From Nemertoderma westbladi (lineage: Eukaryota > Xenacoelomorpha > Nemertodermatida > Nemertodermatidae): a DNA stretch of 51,307 nt. Position numbers and translations under genes: made by a program. Under the pieces are notes generated by a model. It searched no databases, was not told where the DNA came from, and was given only the letters and a program-made list of their open reading frames with translations. How positions within the stretch are numbered: position 1 is the first letter of the stretch; each line of letters starts with the position of its first letter. The stretch lies in NCBI GenBank assembly GCA_032718475.1, contig JAUCBJ010005761.1, positions 1-51,307 of the forward strand, in the 5' to 3' direction. Shown piece by piece: positions 40,777 to 49,860 of the stretch.

Positions 40777-43290
40777 TCAGATTTTGTAATGTTTCCGTAA
40801 TCTTAATTCACGGAGGGTGGTTGATACAGGTGGTATTGTACGATAAAGCTCGGCGTTTGTCGTGTGTTGTCTCCAGCTGATGTTTAGGGCTGCCCTTAGT
40901 AGTCTTGTGTAGCAACCATCAATTCGTTGTTCAAGTGATTTAGTCAGTGTCCAGGTCTCACCCCCATATAAAAATACACTTTCCACTGTGGCTCGAAAGA
41001 ACTTAGTCTTCAGGTGCCTGGAGAAATCTGATTTCCAGATGGTATCCATTTTTGATAGAGCTACCCATGCCATTGCTTTCCTAACTTCTATGTCCTTTTT
41101 GCTACTCGCTATCCATGATCCAAGGTACTGGAAGTCATCAACCTTTCTTAGTTGATTATTGTCAATGGTTGTCAAGTTTCCATCAACATTAAAGGTCATG
41201 AATTCGGTCTTGGTAGCATTTATATGCAATCCAACCTCCTTAGCAGCCCTCTCCACTTTATTTAGTAGAAGCTGTGCATCTGCTAGGGTATTAGAGAGCA
41301 GGGCGATGTCATCCACAAAGTCGGTGTCTGTGACTGTAGTTGCCGGATATCTACTACTTATGCATTCTTAAAGTATGAATCCCAGGTCTTCACCCTTTGT
41401 GGCTGTCCTCATTGCGTAATCCAGCACAATTACAAATAGTAATGGTGCTAATGTGTCACCTTGCAGTACCCCAGCCAGGATTGAGAAAAACTCAGTTTCA
41501 CCATCTGGTGAGAGTACCTGTGCTTCTGTGTTACAATATAACAATCCAATGCCAGCAACAATTACTTCTGGTATTCCATAAGTTCTTAGGATTTCAAGCA
41601 TTTTGCCTCTATGGATGGAGTCGAATGCCTTCTCGAAGTCCACAAAAGTCATGACTGCGGGGAGATTCTTCGACTTAATTCCTTCAATCAGTCTCCGTAG
41701 TGCAAGTATCTGAGCTATTGTTGATCTACTTGGTCGAAATCCGTTTTGGCTCTTACGCAGTAGTTTCTCTATGTGAGGCCTAATCCTATATAGAATCATT
41801 TTATTGTATATTTTGGCAGCTACCACAAGCAGAGAGATCCCACGACAGTTTGCTGGTATACCGAGGTCTCCTTTCTTTGGGAGAGGCTTGAGTTGACCTT
41901 TAGTCCAAATTGGTGGTGGCTTTTCCCCTTTTAACATCCGATTGCAAACATTCAATAATGGTCTGTTTAGCACTCCTGTTTTCCATACCTCCGCTGGGAT
42001 TTCATCTAATCCACTCGCTTTATTATTGGACATGCTTTTAATGCTTCTCTGGAGTTCGGCAGGTGTAAAGCCCCCTGTTTCTATAGGTACCAGTAGTGTC
42101 TTGTCATATATTTTCCTTGTAGGGCTGACCTCGATGTTTGGTGGTTGCCCAAGCAAGTTGCTGAAGTGATTTTTCCACTTCCCCACGCGTTCTTCAGGAC
42201 TATCGGCTTTGAGGCTCCCCTTTGCCTCATTTACAGTTTGCCAGGTAAGTCTTGATTTTTTCTGTATGTGAGCAGTTGTAATTGCTTCAATTTTATCCTG
42301 TATGTACTTTTCCTGGCTGATGTTGTAGGCCAATTTAAGATCGTCCTTAGCTTTCTCAACCTTGTTAATGTTTTCTGTTGTTGGTTGTTCAGTTTTAACT
42401 TTGTAGGCTATCTTAAGATCTTCTCTCTTACAAGTAACCTCAGAGTTTTGCCATGGCACATACTGTTTTCGTTTGGGTTTCTGGGGGATATGCCTCTTAG
42501 CTGATTCCTTGTGGGCTGTTTTTATATTCTGGTATATTGAATCGGTGGACTGGTCTTCATCCATTGACTGAAGTGCTTCAAAGCGGTTTTGAACTTCTAC
42601 TGTGTAAGCATCCTTTACTGCATTGTCAGTTCTGAGTTTCTCCCAGTCACAGTTGATTTGCTTGCTTGTCCTGGGTTTGCTGGCTCTCAAACTGAGTCTG
42701 ATCTCTGGAGTCACAATTCTGTGGTCCGAACCAATTAGGTTGAATGAGCTGTATGCCTCTCAGTTGATCATGCTGTTTCTCCACTTTTTGATTATAAGGA
42801 TGTAATCCAGTTGTGCTTTGGTTCCATTGGGGTATTCAAAGGTCCATAGCTTCCCCTTGCCCTTTTCAAATGTGTTGTTTGTTGGTATCAATTCACATTC
42901 TTCCATTAGGTCTTAAAGTAAGTACCCATTTCTGTTAGAACTGGTGTTATAGGTGTAACCCTTGATGTCTTCTGGGCCAATTTGCGCATTGAGGTCACCA
43001 GCAATGACTTTAACATTGTGTTTCGGAATGTCCTTTATAAGTCCAGTCAGATCTTCATAAAACTTCACTGCTTGTTCTGGCTCTGAGGCATTTGTTGGAC
43101 TGTAGCAACATATAACTGTTGTCTTGGGATTCCCATCAAATGTTGCGATCATAACCCTGGAAGTTATAGATTCGATGTTGTTTAGGGTCTTAAGTGCAAA
43201 TGGGCTTAGCAGAATTCCTACTCCGCCAATTGGTGCATTGGCCGAGTTTCTTATTGCTGAGCTTGTTAGTCCATCCATTTCCAATGTCAT
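40777..43290 (-). pseudogene. RTE-like endonuclease/reverse transcriptase with three in-frame stops
   Basis: One continuous frame of 837 codons is broken only by TAA (42915-42913), TGA (42762-42760) and TAA (41370-41368). The endonuclease part shows GGVGILLSP, VICCYSPTNAS, VIAGDLNAQIG, LDYILI and GSDHRIV. The RT part shows NKASGLDEIPAEVWK, NCRGISLL, GFRPSRSTIAQI, VDFEKAFDSIHR, GVLQGDTLAPLLF and the active-site FVDD at 41308-41319, then YGGETWTLTKSLEQRID. These are RTE/BovB-style motifs. The damage makes the copy inactive as read. Confidence 0.9.
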
Positions 43291-43462
43291 TGTACTTCAT
43301 GGCAGTGTCTTCATGACAAATCCGATGTTCTTGGATGCAGATGATGTCGATGTTATATTCCATTGCCAGAGCAACCATGTCACCCTGTTTGCTATGTGCT
43401 TTCAGCGTGCATGTGTTCATTGTAGCAATCTTTAGTGTCGTTTTACATTTCAGCAGGTTGGT
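43190..43462 (-). pseudogene. Start of the endonuclease domain, other frame
   Basis: The frame carrying KIATMNTCTLKAHSKQGD and IDIICIQEHRICHEDTA is the beginning of the endonuclease domain. It passes into the downstream frame near 43260-43290, where GNGWT and MDGLTSSAIRN lie in different frames. One small indel there explains the break. Confidence 0.75.
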
Positions 43463-43734
43463 TCTTCTTTCTTCTCTGTATTCTGTTCAGTAGCCAATTT
43501 ATCGACCCCAGCCTGGTGTCTTACTGAGGGACGTGGTCCTTGTTGACCCGGGCGACGACTGAGCCGGTATTTCTCCTGGATGTTTCTCATACTCATATCT
43601 TTCAATTGCGGGAGTAAACCGCTTGTGGTCGCAACTCCTACAAGCGTCTTCGCAGTAGGTTGCCGTTGGTTGATACCTTCCACCGACCTTGTCAGCATGT
43701 CTAGCCGTTGGTTGATTACCTTCCGCCTATCCAT
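43450..43734 (-). pseudogene. N-terminal leader of the RTE-like ORF
   Basis: 94 codons, Arg/Gln-rich (MDRRKVINQRLDMLTRSVEG), ending just before the endonuclease start in a different frame. It may be the N-terminal extension of the element's protein. No domain is recognised. Confidence 0.45.
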
Positions 43735-44086
43735 GGCCTACAGCCCTGCTGCCGACTGTAGGGGTCCATTTGTTACACCCTGAAACAAGTGTGCCTCCTG
43801 GGTTAGGTATCCAGTATAGACAGAGCGGGGCGTGTATCATCTCTATTGCACATGCGTATCAAGCCTTTGCTTATGGTGCCCTAGGCGCTATAGCCCTCAA
43901 TGACTTATTTAGTTGACGGGGCTAAACCAACCCACACTTGATCAACTAAATAATGAGTAGGCTACTGGCGCTTATCGGGCCTGCCCTACTGGGCTGACAG
44001 CTACAGGTAGTACCACATTACTGCCATAGTGGTAGCAGGATCTGTTGACCTGACGTCCTGACCTGACTGAAAAAATCCGAAAAATC

Positions 44087-44275
44087 CTTGTACTTGTACT
44101 TTGTCGATTCCCCTATGCCCGTGGCGATCCACTTGTACTTTTTTCAAACTTTGATGATTCCCCTATACCCATGGCGAACTACTTATACTTTTTTCAAAAG
44201 TTTGTTGATTCGGCTATATCCATGGCAAACCACTCCTTTTCAAAGTGTGTTGATTCCTCTATGCCCTTATTAAGA
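44087..44275. repeat. ~60-bp degenerate tandem repeat
   Basis: Three to four units carry GATTCCCCTATRCCCRTGGCGA then ACTTRTACTTTTTTCAAA, with starts near 44104, 44155, 44208 and 44251. Units are diverged and of unequal length. Confidence 0.8.
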
Positions 44276-45090
44276 AACCTAATTATTTGAAAGTTTATTT
44301 ATTAACATAATAGTAGTAATAATAACAATACCTGATTAGTATACATTGCACTGTAATATTGCATATAATTACCTAATTAACTAAAACAGCTAATTAACTA
44401 TTAATAAATGCCACAAACTGTAAATTGATTTATTAGGCATATTTTACAAAATGCCACAATTCCTAAAAATGTGCCCTGTAATATAATAATTGCTTAATAA
44501 TAATTTGACTTAAAAAAAACGTTCTGAAAAATAATTTTAATTTTAATTATAATTGATTTTAATTATTGATTACATGAATAATACTTCAGTATAAAATGCC
44601 ACAACAAAGTACTGTAAAGTAATTCACAACATAATTATATCATAAGTTAGTCCTATATTATGTCCTACTGTGTAATTAAATTTAAAAAGTACGAAATTAA
44701 CTACAAATTATAATTAATACATGCAACAAGTATGGGCCACAATTACAACTAAACCTATGGGAACAAATGCAATTATAATTTACCCTTCGCGTCATCCCGC
44801 TTCATTGCCATCGAGCAACGACAACACGTTGGGGGTGTTTCCAGACCGAGACCATGTATTATCCAAAACAGAAAGACGGCTGCAGATGACGTCCGCCAAA
44901 TCTCTGCTAATCGTAAATCATTCAGGCACTTAAACTGGCATTCGTCCTCCCTCCCCCAGTGCCGCCGGTACAATAATTTAACATCGCCATTTAAAATATT
45001 ATTTCACTATTAGTTGAGTGCCTACTTACAGTAAAGTAGGTACCGGTACTGCTATAGTGTGGTTATCTGGAACTGGCAGGGCAGTAGTAG
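44276..45090. other. Intergenic, AT-rich
   Basis: Strongly AT-rich to about 44720 with repeated ATGCCACAA words. A 66-70-codon overlap of ORFs on both strands at 44721-44973 has no recognised domain. No gene. Confidence 0.4.
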
Positions 45091-45450
45091 TACTGACAGT
45101 GGTCAAATTAAGTTAAATATTTTTCTAGATAATGCAGTTTTTGCACATGCTGAGCGAAGGGCACATCGTTCTCTGCAGCCATAAAATTTACACCACATTA
45201 AATAAAATACACGACCTAGGGTGTCTGTCTGTAGATTTTCCGGCAAATTGAAGGAAAATTGAGGAAATGGGCAAAAAACAGGCAAAAATTGTCTTTTCGA
45301 AGCTCGAAGCGGAGAATCACCTTATTAAAAAAATTTTTTTTTTTTTGAAGTTACACATAGATCAGAGAGTGTATGTGTCAAATTTGAGACAATTCGGTCC
45401 AAAAATGGCCACTGAGGAAAGGTGTTTGTCACTGTGCCTCAAATGTGATA
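45091..45450 (-). repeat. Dispersed repeat, copy B (inverted relative to copy A)
   Basis: Reverse-complement match to 30734-31176, including ACTGACAGTGGTCAAATTAA, GGCAAATTGAAGGAAAATTG and CCTCAAATGTGATA. Contains a T14 run at about 45333-45346. A 96-codon plus-strand ORF across it is not supported. Confidence 0.85.
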
Positions 45451-45620
45451 GAACCTGTTTTTGCATCAGCGCTCGGTCCTACGAATCTCCCAAATACTCC
45501 GTTTGGTTGTCAGTTCCGTTTGGTTGTCAAACTAGGCCTACTACTCTAAACGGGTAGTACTTGATAGTTTTATTTTGGTTCCATTTGCTTGTCACTGTCA
45601 CTATAACCTGCTTTTTTCCG

Positions 45621-45626
45621 TTACAG
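45621..45626 (+). promoter_or_regulatory. Candidate splice acceptor upstream of the zinc-finger gene
   Basis: CTATAAC, then CTGCTTTTTTCCG and TTACAG at 45621-45626, is a good branch point, pyrimidine tract and AG. It is 145 nt before the ATG, much like the PIGA case, and fits a 5'-UTR intron or trans-splice site. An ATG at 45631 opens a 8-codon upstream ORF. Confidence 0.45.
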
Positions 45627-45771
45627 CGACATGCAACTTTTGAATGCCCTCATATAATCTATTTATTATATTTACATCGCATGAAATTTATATTAGTGAA
45701 GAGCTTGACATACCTAAAACTACTGCCATCTGTATTTAATGTATTGATTAAGTTTTACTGAAGATTGGATA

Positions 45772-47499
45772 ATGGATCAACATACTAATTTATTGATAGA
45801 AAAATCTGGTGCCAGTATAATTATAAAGAAAGAACCAACAGACTTTATAATTATAAAGAGAGAACCAACAGACTCCACCCCTTATTATCTTGATGTTAAA
45901 CAAGAGAACTGCATTTACGGATCCTCTCCCATCGAAGATCACAACAATTTGTTCGGTAGAGTAGATGTTGTCCCAGTACTAGATGACGACGATATTTCTT
46001 ATGAACCATCGGGAGATTCTTTTACTGTTGAAAAACGGGAAAACGACGGCCCAGACTGTTCGTATGGTAGGCCTATTGGAACTGAAGGTACTGAAGCGAC
46101 AATCAGTTGTGCAACAACAGAGTCCGGTAGTTCTATTAAAACTGTTGGGGAGTTGGTATCTTCTTCAGACACCAGTTCCTGTTTGCATTGCAATGAATTA
46201 TTTAATAACAAAGGAAATTTAGATAGACATATAGAATCCGTTCATAAAGACGTCAAGAATAAGTATAAATGCGACTATTGTGAGAAATTGTTTAAACGCA
46301 AAAATTATGTAACGAAGCATGTTGACGCTACCCATAAACGTATCAAACATAAGTGCGATTATTGTAGTAAAAAATTCAGCCAGCAAAGGAATCTAAACAC
46401 CCACGTTATCTTTGCCCACAAAGGTATCATCAAGTATAGCTGCTCCGATTGTAGAAAATCATTTGCTACAAAAGCCGTACTAAAACAACATGTCGACTCT
46501 ATACATAAAGATATCAAACATAAGTGCGGTTATTGTAATAAAGAATTCAGCCAGCAAGGTAGTCTAAACACCCATGTGAACTACTTTCATAAAGATATCA
46601 AGTACAACTGTTTTGATTGTGGAAAATCATTTGCTACTAAAGCCGAACTAAAACAACATGTCGACTCTATACATAAAGATATCAAACATAAATGCGGTTA
46701 TTGTTATAAAGAATTCAGCCAGCAAAGGAATCTAAACACCCACATTATCTTTGCCCACAAAGGTATCATCAAGTATAGCTGCTCCGATTGTGGAAAATCA
46801 TTTGATAAAAAAGCCGTACTAAAACAACATGTCGACTCTATACATAAAGAAATCAAACATAAGTGCGGTTATTGTAATAAAGAATTCAGCCAGCAAGGTA
46901 GTCTAAACACCCATGTGAACTACTTTCATAAAGATATCAAGTACAACTGTTTCGATTGTGGAAAATCATTTGCTACAAAAGCCGAACTAAAACAACATGT
47001 CGACTCTATACATAAATATATCAAACATAAGTGCGGTTATTGTCATAAAGGATTCAGTCAGCAAGGCAGTCTAAACAGCCACATTAACTTTGCCCACAAA
47101 GGTATCATCAAGTATAGCTGCTTCGATTGCGGAAAATCATTTGCTAAAAAATGCGTTCTAAAACAACATATCGACTCTATACATAAAGATATCAAACATA
47201 AGTGCGGTTACTGTAATAAAGAATTCAGCTATCAAACAAATCTAAACACCCACATTAACTTTACCCACAAAGGTATTATCAAGTATAGCTGCTCCGATTG
47301 TGGAAAATCATTTGGTCAAAAAGGCGCTCTAAAACAACATATCGACTCTATTCATAAAGATATCAAGCATAAGTGTGATTATTGTAATAAAGAATTCAGT
47401 TACAAAAACCACCTAAAACGTCATGTCGATTCTATACATAAAGATATCAAACATAGTGCGGTTATTGTCATAAAGAATTCAACCAGCAAGTCTACCTAA
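45772..47499 (+). CDS. C2H2 zinc-finger protein, 15 intact fingers
   Basis: 575 residues. The N-terminal 135 residues are acidic and carry no KRAB, BTB or ZAD domain. They do include IKKEPTD, IKREPTD and VKQEN, three matches to the SUMO-attachment consensus (hydrophobic-K-x-E). Fifteen CX2CX12HX4H fingers follow from about residue 137. From finger 3 on they alternate between a CGYCNKEFSQQxxLNTH type and a CSDCGKSFxxKAxLKQH type, joined by HKDIKHK or HKGIIKY linkers instead of TGEKP. Fingers 3-6 and 7-10 are near copies, so the array grew by two-finger duplications. It is probably a DNA-binding nuclear regulator; the target is unknown. The last residues after HKDIKH are out of frame: a one-base deletion near 47454 removes finger 16. 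Confidence 0.92.
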   Translation: MDQHTNLLIEKSGASIIIKKEPTDFIIIKREPTDSTPYYLDVKQENCIYGSSPIEDHNNLFGRVDVVPVLDDDDISYEPSGDSFTVEKRENDGPDCSYGRPIGTEGTEATISCATTESGSSIKTVGELVSSSDTSSCLHCNELFNNKGNLDRHIESVHKDVKNKYKCDYCEKLFKRKNYVTKHVDATHKRIKHKCDYCSKKFSQQRNLNTHVIFAHKGIIKYSCSDCRKSFATKAVLKQHVDSIHKDIKHKCGYCNKEFSQQGSLNTHVNYFHKDIKYNCFDCGKSFATKAELKQHVDSIHKDIKHKCGYCYKEFSQQRNLNTHIIFAHKGIIKYSCSDCGKSFDKKAVLKQHVDSIHKEIKHKCGYCNKEFSQQGSLNTHVNYFHKDIKYNCFDCGKSFATKAELKQHVDSIHKYIKHKCGYCHKGFSQQGSLNSHINFAHKGIIKYSCFDCGKSFAKKCVLKQHIDSIHKDIKHKCGYCNKEFSYQTNLNTHINFTHKGIIKYSCSDCGKSFGQKGALKQHIDSIHKDIKHKCDYCNKEFSYKNHLKRHVDSIHKDIKHSAVIVIKNSTSKST

Positions 47500-47531
47500 A
47501 CACCCATATCAATTTTGTTCATAAATCTTAA
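47455..47531 (+). pseudogene. Frame-shifted sixteenth zinc finger
   Basis: In the +1-related frame the sequence encodes one more finger of the alternating pattern (CGYCHKEFNQQ, LNTHINFVH) and then a stop TAA at 47529-47531. The in-frame gene instead reads 12 or so unrelated residues and stops at 47499. Other fingers have AAACATAAGTGCGG where this one has AAACATAGTGCGG, which locates the missing A. Confidence 0.88.
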
Positions 47532-47639
47532 AGTTACCGGTAACAAAATTGTTGTATTTGTACTGAACTATATTTGTAACTGTTCAATTAAATACATTGA
47601 TTTTCAGGTTATTAATGTTTTCAGGGATGCTGATTTTAA

Positions 47640-47662
47640 GGGGGGGGGGGGGGGGGGGGGGG
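47640..47662 (+). repeat. Poly(G) tract, G23
   Basis: G run 140 bp after the zinc-finger gene, followed by CTGTCTGTCTGTGATTGTGT, also seen at 18351. Confidence 0.95.
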
Positions 47663-48480
47663 TCTGTGAACTGTCTGTCTGTGATTGTGTTTCTGACGGT
47701 TTGTCCGTCACAATATAACAATAATTCCAAACGTCAGTTTTCACTTTTAACGAAAACTGTTATGTCTGTCAGTCGGTCTGTCCAACGATCTGTCTGTCAA
47801 AATATAAGGACATCCATCATACCACGTAGTTGAAACTTTTTATGTTGGTTTTTTTGGTCGCTGATTTCACTTCCGAAGTCAATTTTCATTTTTAGTGAAG
47901 TCTATTATGTCTGATTGTCAGTCAGTTTAATGGATTTCTCGTGCTCCTTGGCACGATAAGCTCCTAAAACGGCTTTGAATCTCAAAAAAGTTCCAGGTAG
48001 TGCTCTACTTTCGCTTAGTGTTTTGGTTTTCCGGCTAACATAAAATATTTCCACTTGAACACGGCCCTTCACTGACTTGTTATTTACGGACATCCACAAC
48101 TTTTCAATATAGTACAAAAACACTGATTTTCTATTCTTCCCAAATAATACTGTATATTGCTTCCTTCTAAATAAATGAAATAGCTTACTGTAACACCGTA
48201 GAAAAACCTCTGGGATGAGGTAAAAGATAGAAACCGGGTGAGGGGTGCTTTGGGTCCGTCAGGATCCAAAGTATAGCCTCTAAATAATCCAAAAAGCAGA
48301 TAAAATATTCCATATTTTTAGCCGTTTTTTTTGCTAAATATAAACCGGAAAAAATATACAAATAAAGGGAAAAACTCTAATAATAATCAATTGTTTTGAA
48401 AAACGTCTTAATAAATATTTTTACTACAAATAGGATCCGTTTCTGTGTTTTTGTACGCGATATAACATTTAAGATTTCAC
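47663..48480. other. Intergenic, no gene recognised
   Basis: Contains CTGTCTGT-type simple sequence and AT-rich DNA. Short minus-strand ORFs at 47905-48269 show no domain. Confidence 0.4.
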
Positions 48481-49500
48481 TTTCTTTTGACTTTTAAACC
48501 CGTTTCGTGCCTACTGTACGTACGACTTTTGTTATTACGTGTTGCCATGACATTTAAACATACCAAGCCTGCATACCGTGTTAACTATATTCGTACCACA
48601 ATGAGCATCTGTTTCTGTGTACTTGTGCGCGATATAACACGTTCGTGGGGACTTCGCGCAGCACGTAGTCGGCAAGCCTTGGCATACGGTTCATATAGAG
48701 CAAATGGGGCATGTCCGTCTGTCTGTCTGTCTGGTAAATGTTTGAACGCGAATTTCTCGGCATCGCTGGTTCGGAATTGAACCAAACTTAGTAGGTAAGT
48801 AGTAGAGAGAAAGTTTAGAAAGTTTCTAAAGTTTGGTGAAAAATCATGCAGTCTGACGTCAGCTACGACAGATTATGTGGTTTTTAGAAAATGTTAAATT
48901 TCTCGGGAAGGCCTCATTTTCCTGAGCTGAAATTTTGGTGGCCTGTAGAGAATCATGAAGTCTATCTTTTACGAAATTGAAAAGTTAAGACATTTAATTG
49001 GGGATCCGCTAGAGACTCAGAAGTAATGACATAGGCCTACCGGTACGGTACTGCTGTACAGTGCTGCACTGGTAAGTACGAAATTGCAGAATAACAATTT
49101 GACACCACCTAGCGGATTAACATATGATTGTATATCGAATGAATACATTTATAGCATGGGATATGTCATCCAAACTAGACATGCCCCATTTGCTCTATAT
49201 GAACCGTATGCCAAGGCTTGCCGACTACGTGCTGCGCGAAGTCCCCACGAACGTGTACATAGAGTTAGCGAACTGTGTGGATTACACACAGTTCGAGAAA
49301 TTTATGCACAACATTTGTGGTCCGCAAATGTTGTACATAAAGTTAGCGAACTGTGTGGATTACTGTGTGGATTACACACAATTCGAGAAATTCGCGTTCA
49401 AACATTTACCAGACAGACAGACGGACATGCCCCATTTGCCCTATATGAACCGTATGCCAAGGCTCGCCGACTACGTGTCTCGCCCCACATATAATATTTT
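48481..49500. repeat. Composite of inverted and direct repeat segments
   Basis: The segment 48645-48780 (AACACGTTCGTGGGGACTTC to ACGCGAATTTCTCGG) recurs inverted at 49178-49260 and 49385-49480. GTTAGCGAACTGTGTGGATTA occurs at 49263 and 49344 as tandem copies. CTACTGTACGTACGA occurs at 48512 and again at 49555. This looks like several overlapping copies of one element. The 228-codon ORF at 49124-49810 reads across these repeats and is probably not a gene. Confidence 0.75.
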
Positions 49501-49808
49501 ATTCCGACCTCTAAAATCGATTATTTTACTTTACACTTTACCTATCCTTAATATACTACTGTACGTACGATTTCTGTTTGTGCCTGTTACCATGACACAT
49601 AAACTTGACTTTGCCCGACTCTTCTACTTTATGCTTATATTTGGACATTTGTACATAGATCCTCGCTTTAATCGATATATGCGTTTTACCGTATGTTCTT
49701 GTATGCTTTCTTTTTTTAATGCAATAAGGGTTCTTATTTTGAGAGGGAATTTTGAACTGGTGAAGGGATGCACTTATTTTTCTTGTATAATACTGTACCT
49801 GTTTCATT

Positions 49809-49845
49809 AATAAAGGCTGAAGTAGCCCGGTAGGGCGAAAACGTT
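49809..49845 (+). other. AATAAA followed by GCCC-GGTA-GGGC hairpin
   Basis: AATAAA at 49809-49814 is followed by CTGAAGTA, a GCCC/GGGC stem with GGTA loop (49825-49836), and GAAAACGTT. The CTGA-stem-GAAA order recalls the core of small self-cleaving ribozymes and the 3' hairpins of some retroelements, but the bases are not a full match. It probably marks the 3' end of an unidentified element. Confidence 0.35.
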
Positions 49846-49860
49846 CACATACACCTAACC

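Larger units (their letters stand above)
40773..44086 (-). mobile_element. Decayed full-length RTE-like non-LTR retrotransposon
   Basis: An apurinic-endonuclease-like region followed by an RT region on the minus strand spans nearly the whole 3.3-kb segment. CTTGTACTTGT occurs at 40762-40772 and again at 44087-44097, consistent with an 11-bp target duplication and giving a length of 3314 bp, usual for RTE elements. The right-hand match lies at the edge of a CTTGTACTT-containing tandem array, so the duplication could be chance. Coding frames are interrupted (see the pseudogene entries). Confidence 0.75.

Noticed and set aside
49124-49810. 228-codon ORF with hydrophobic C-terminal half
   Set aside because: It is assembled from overlapping direct and inverted repeats and matches no family.
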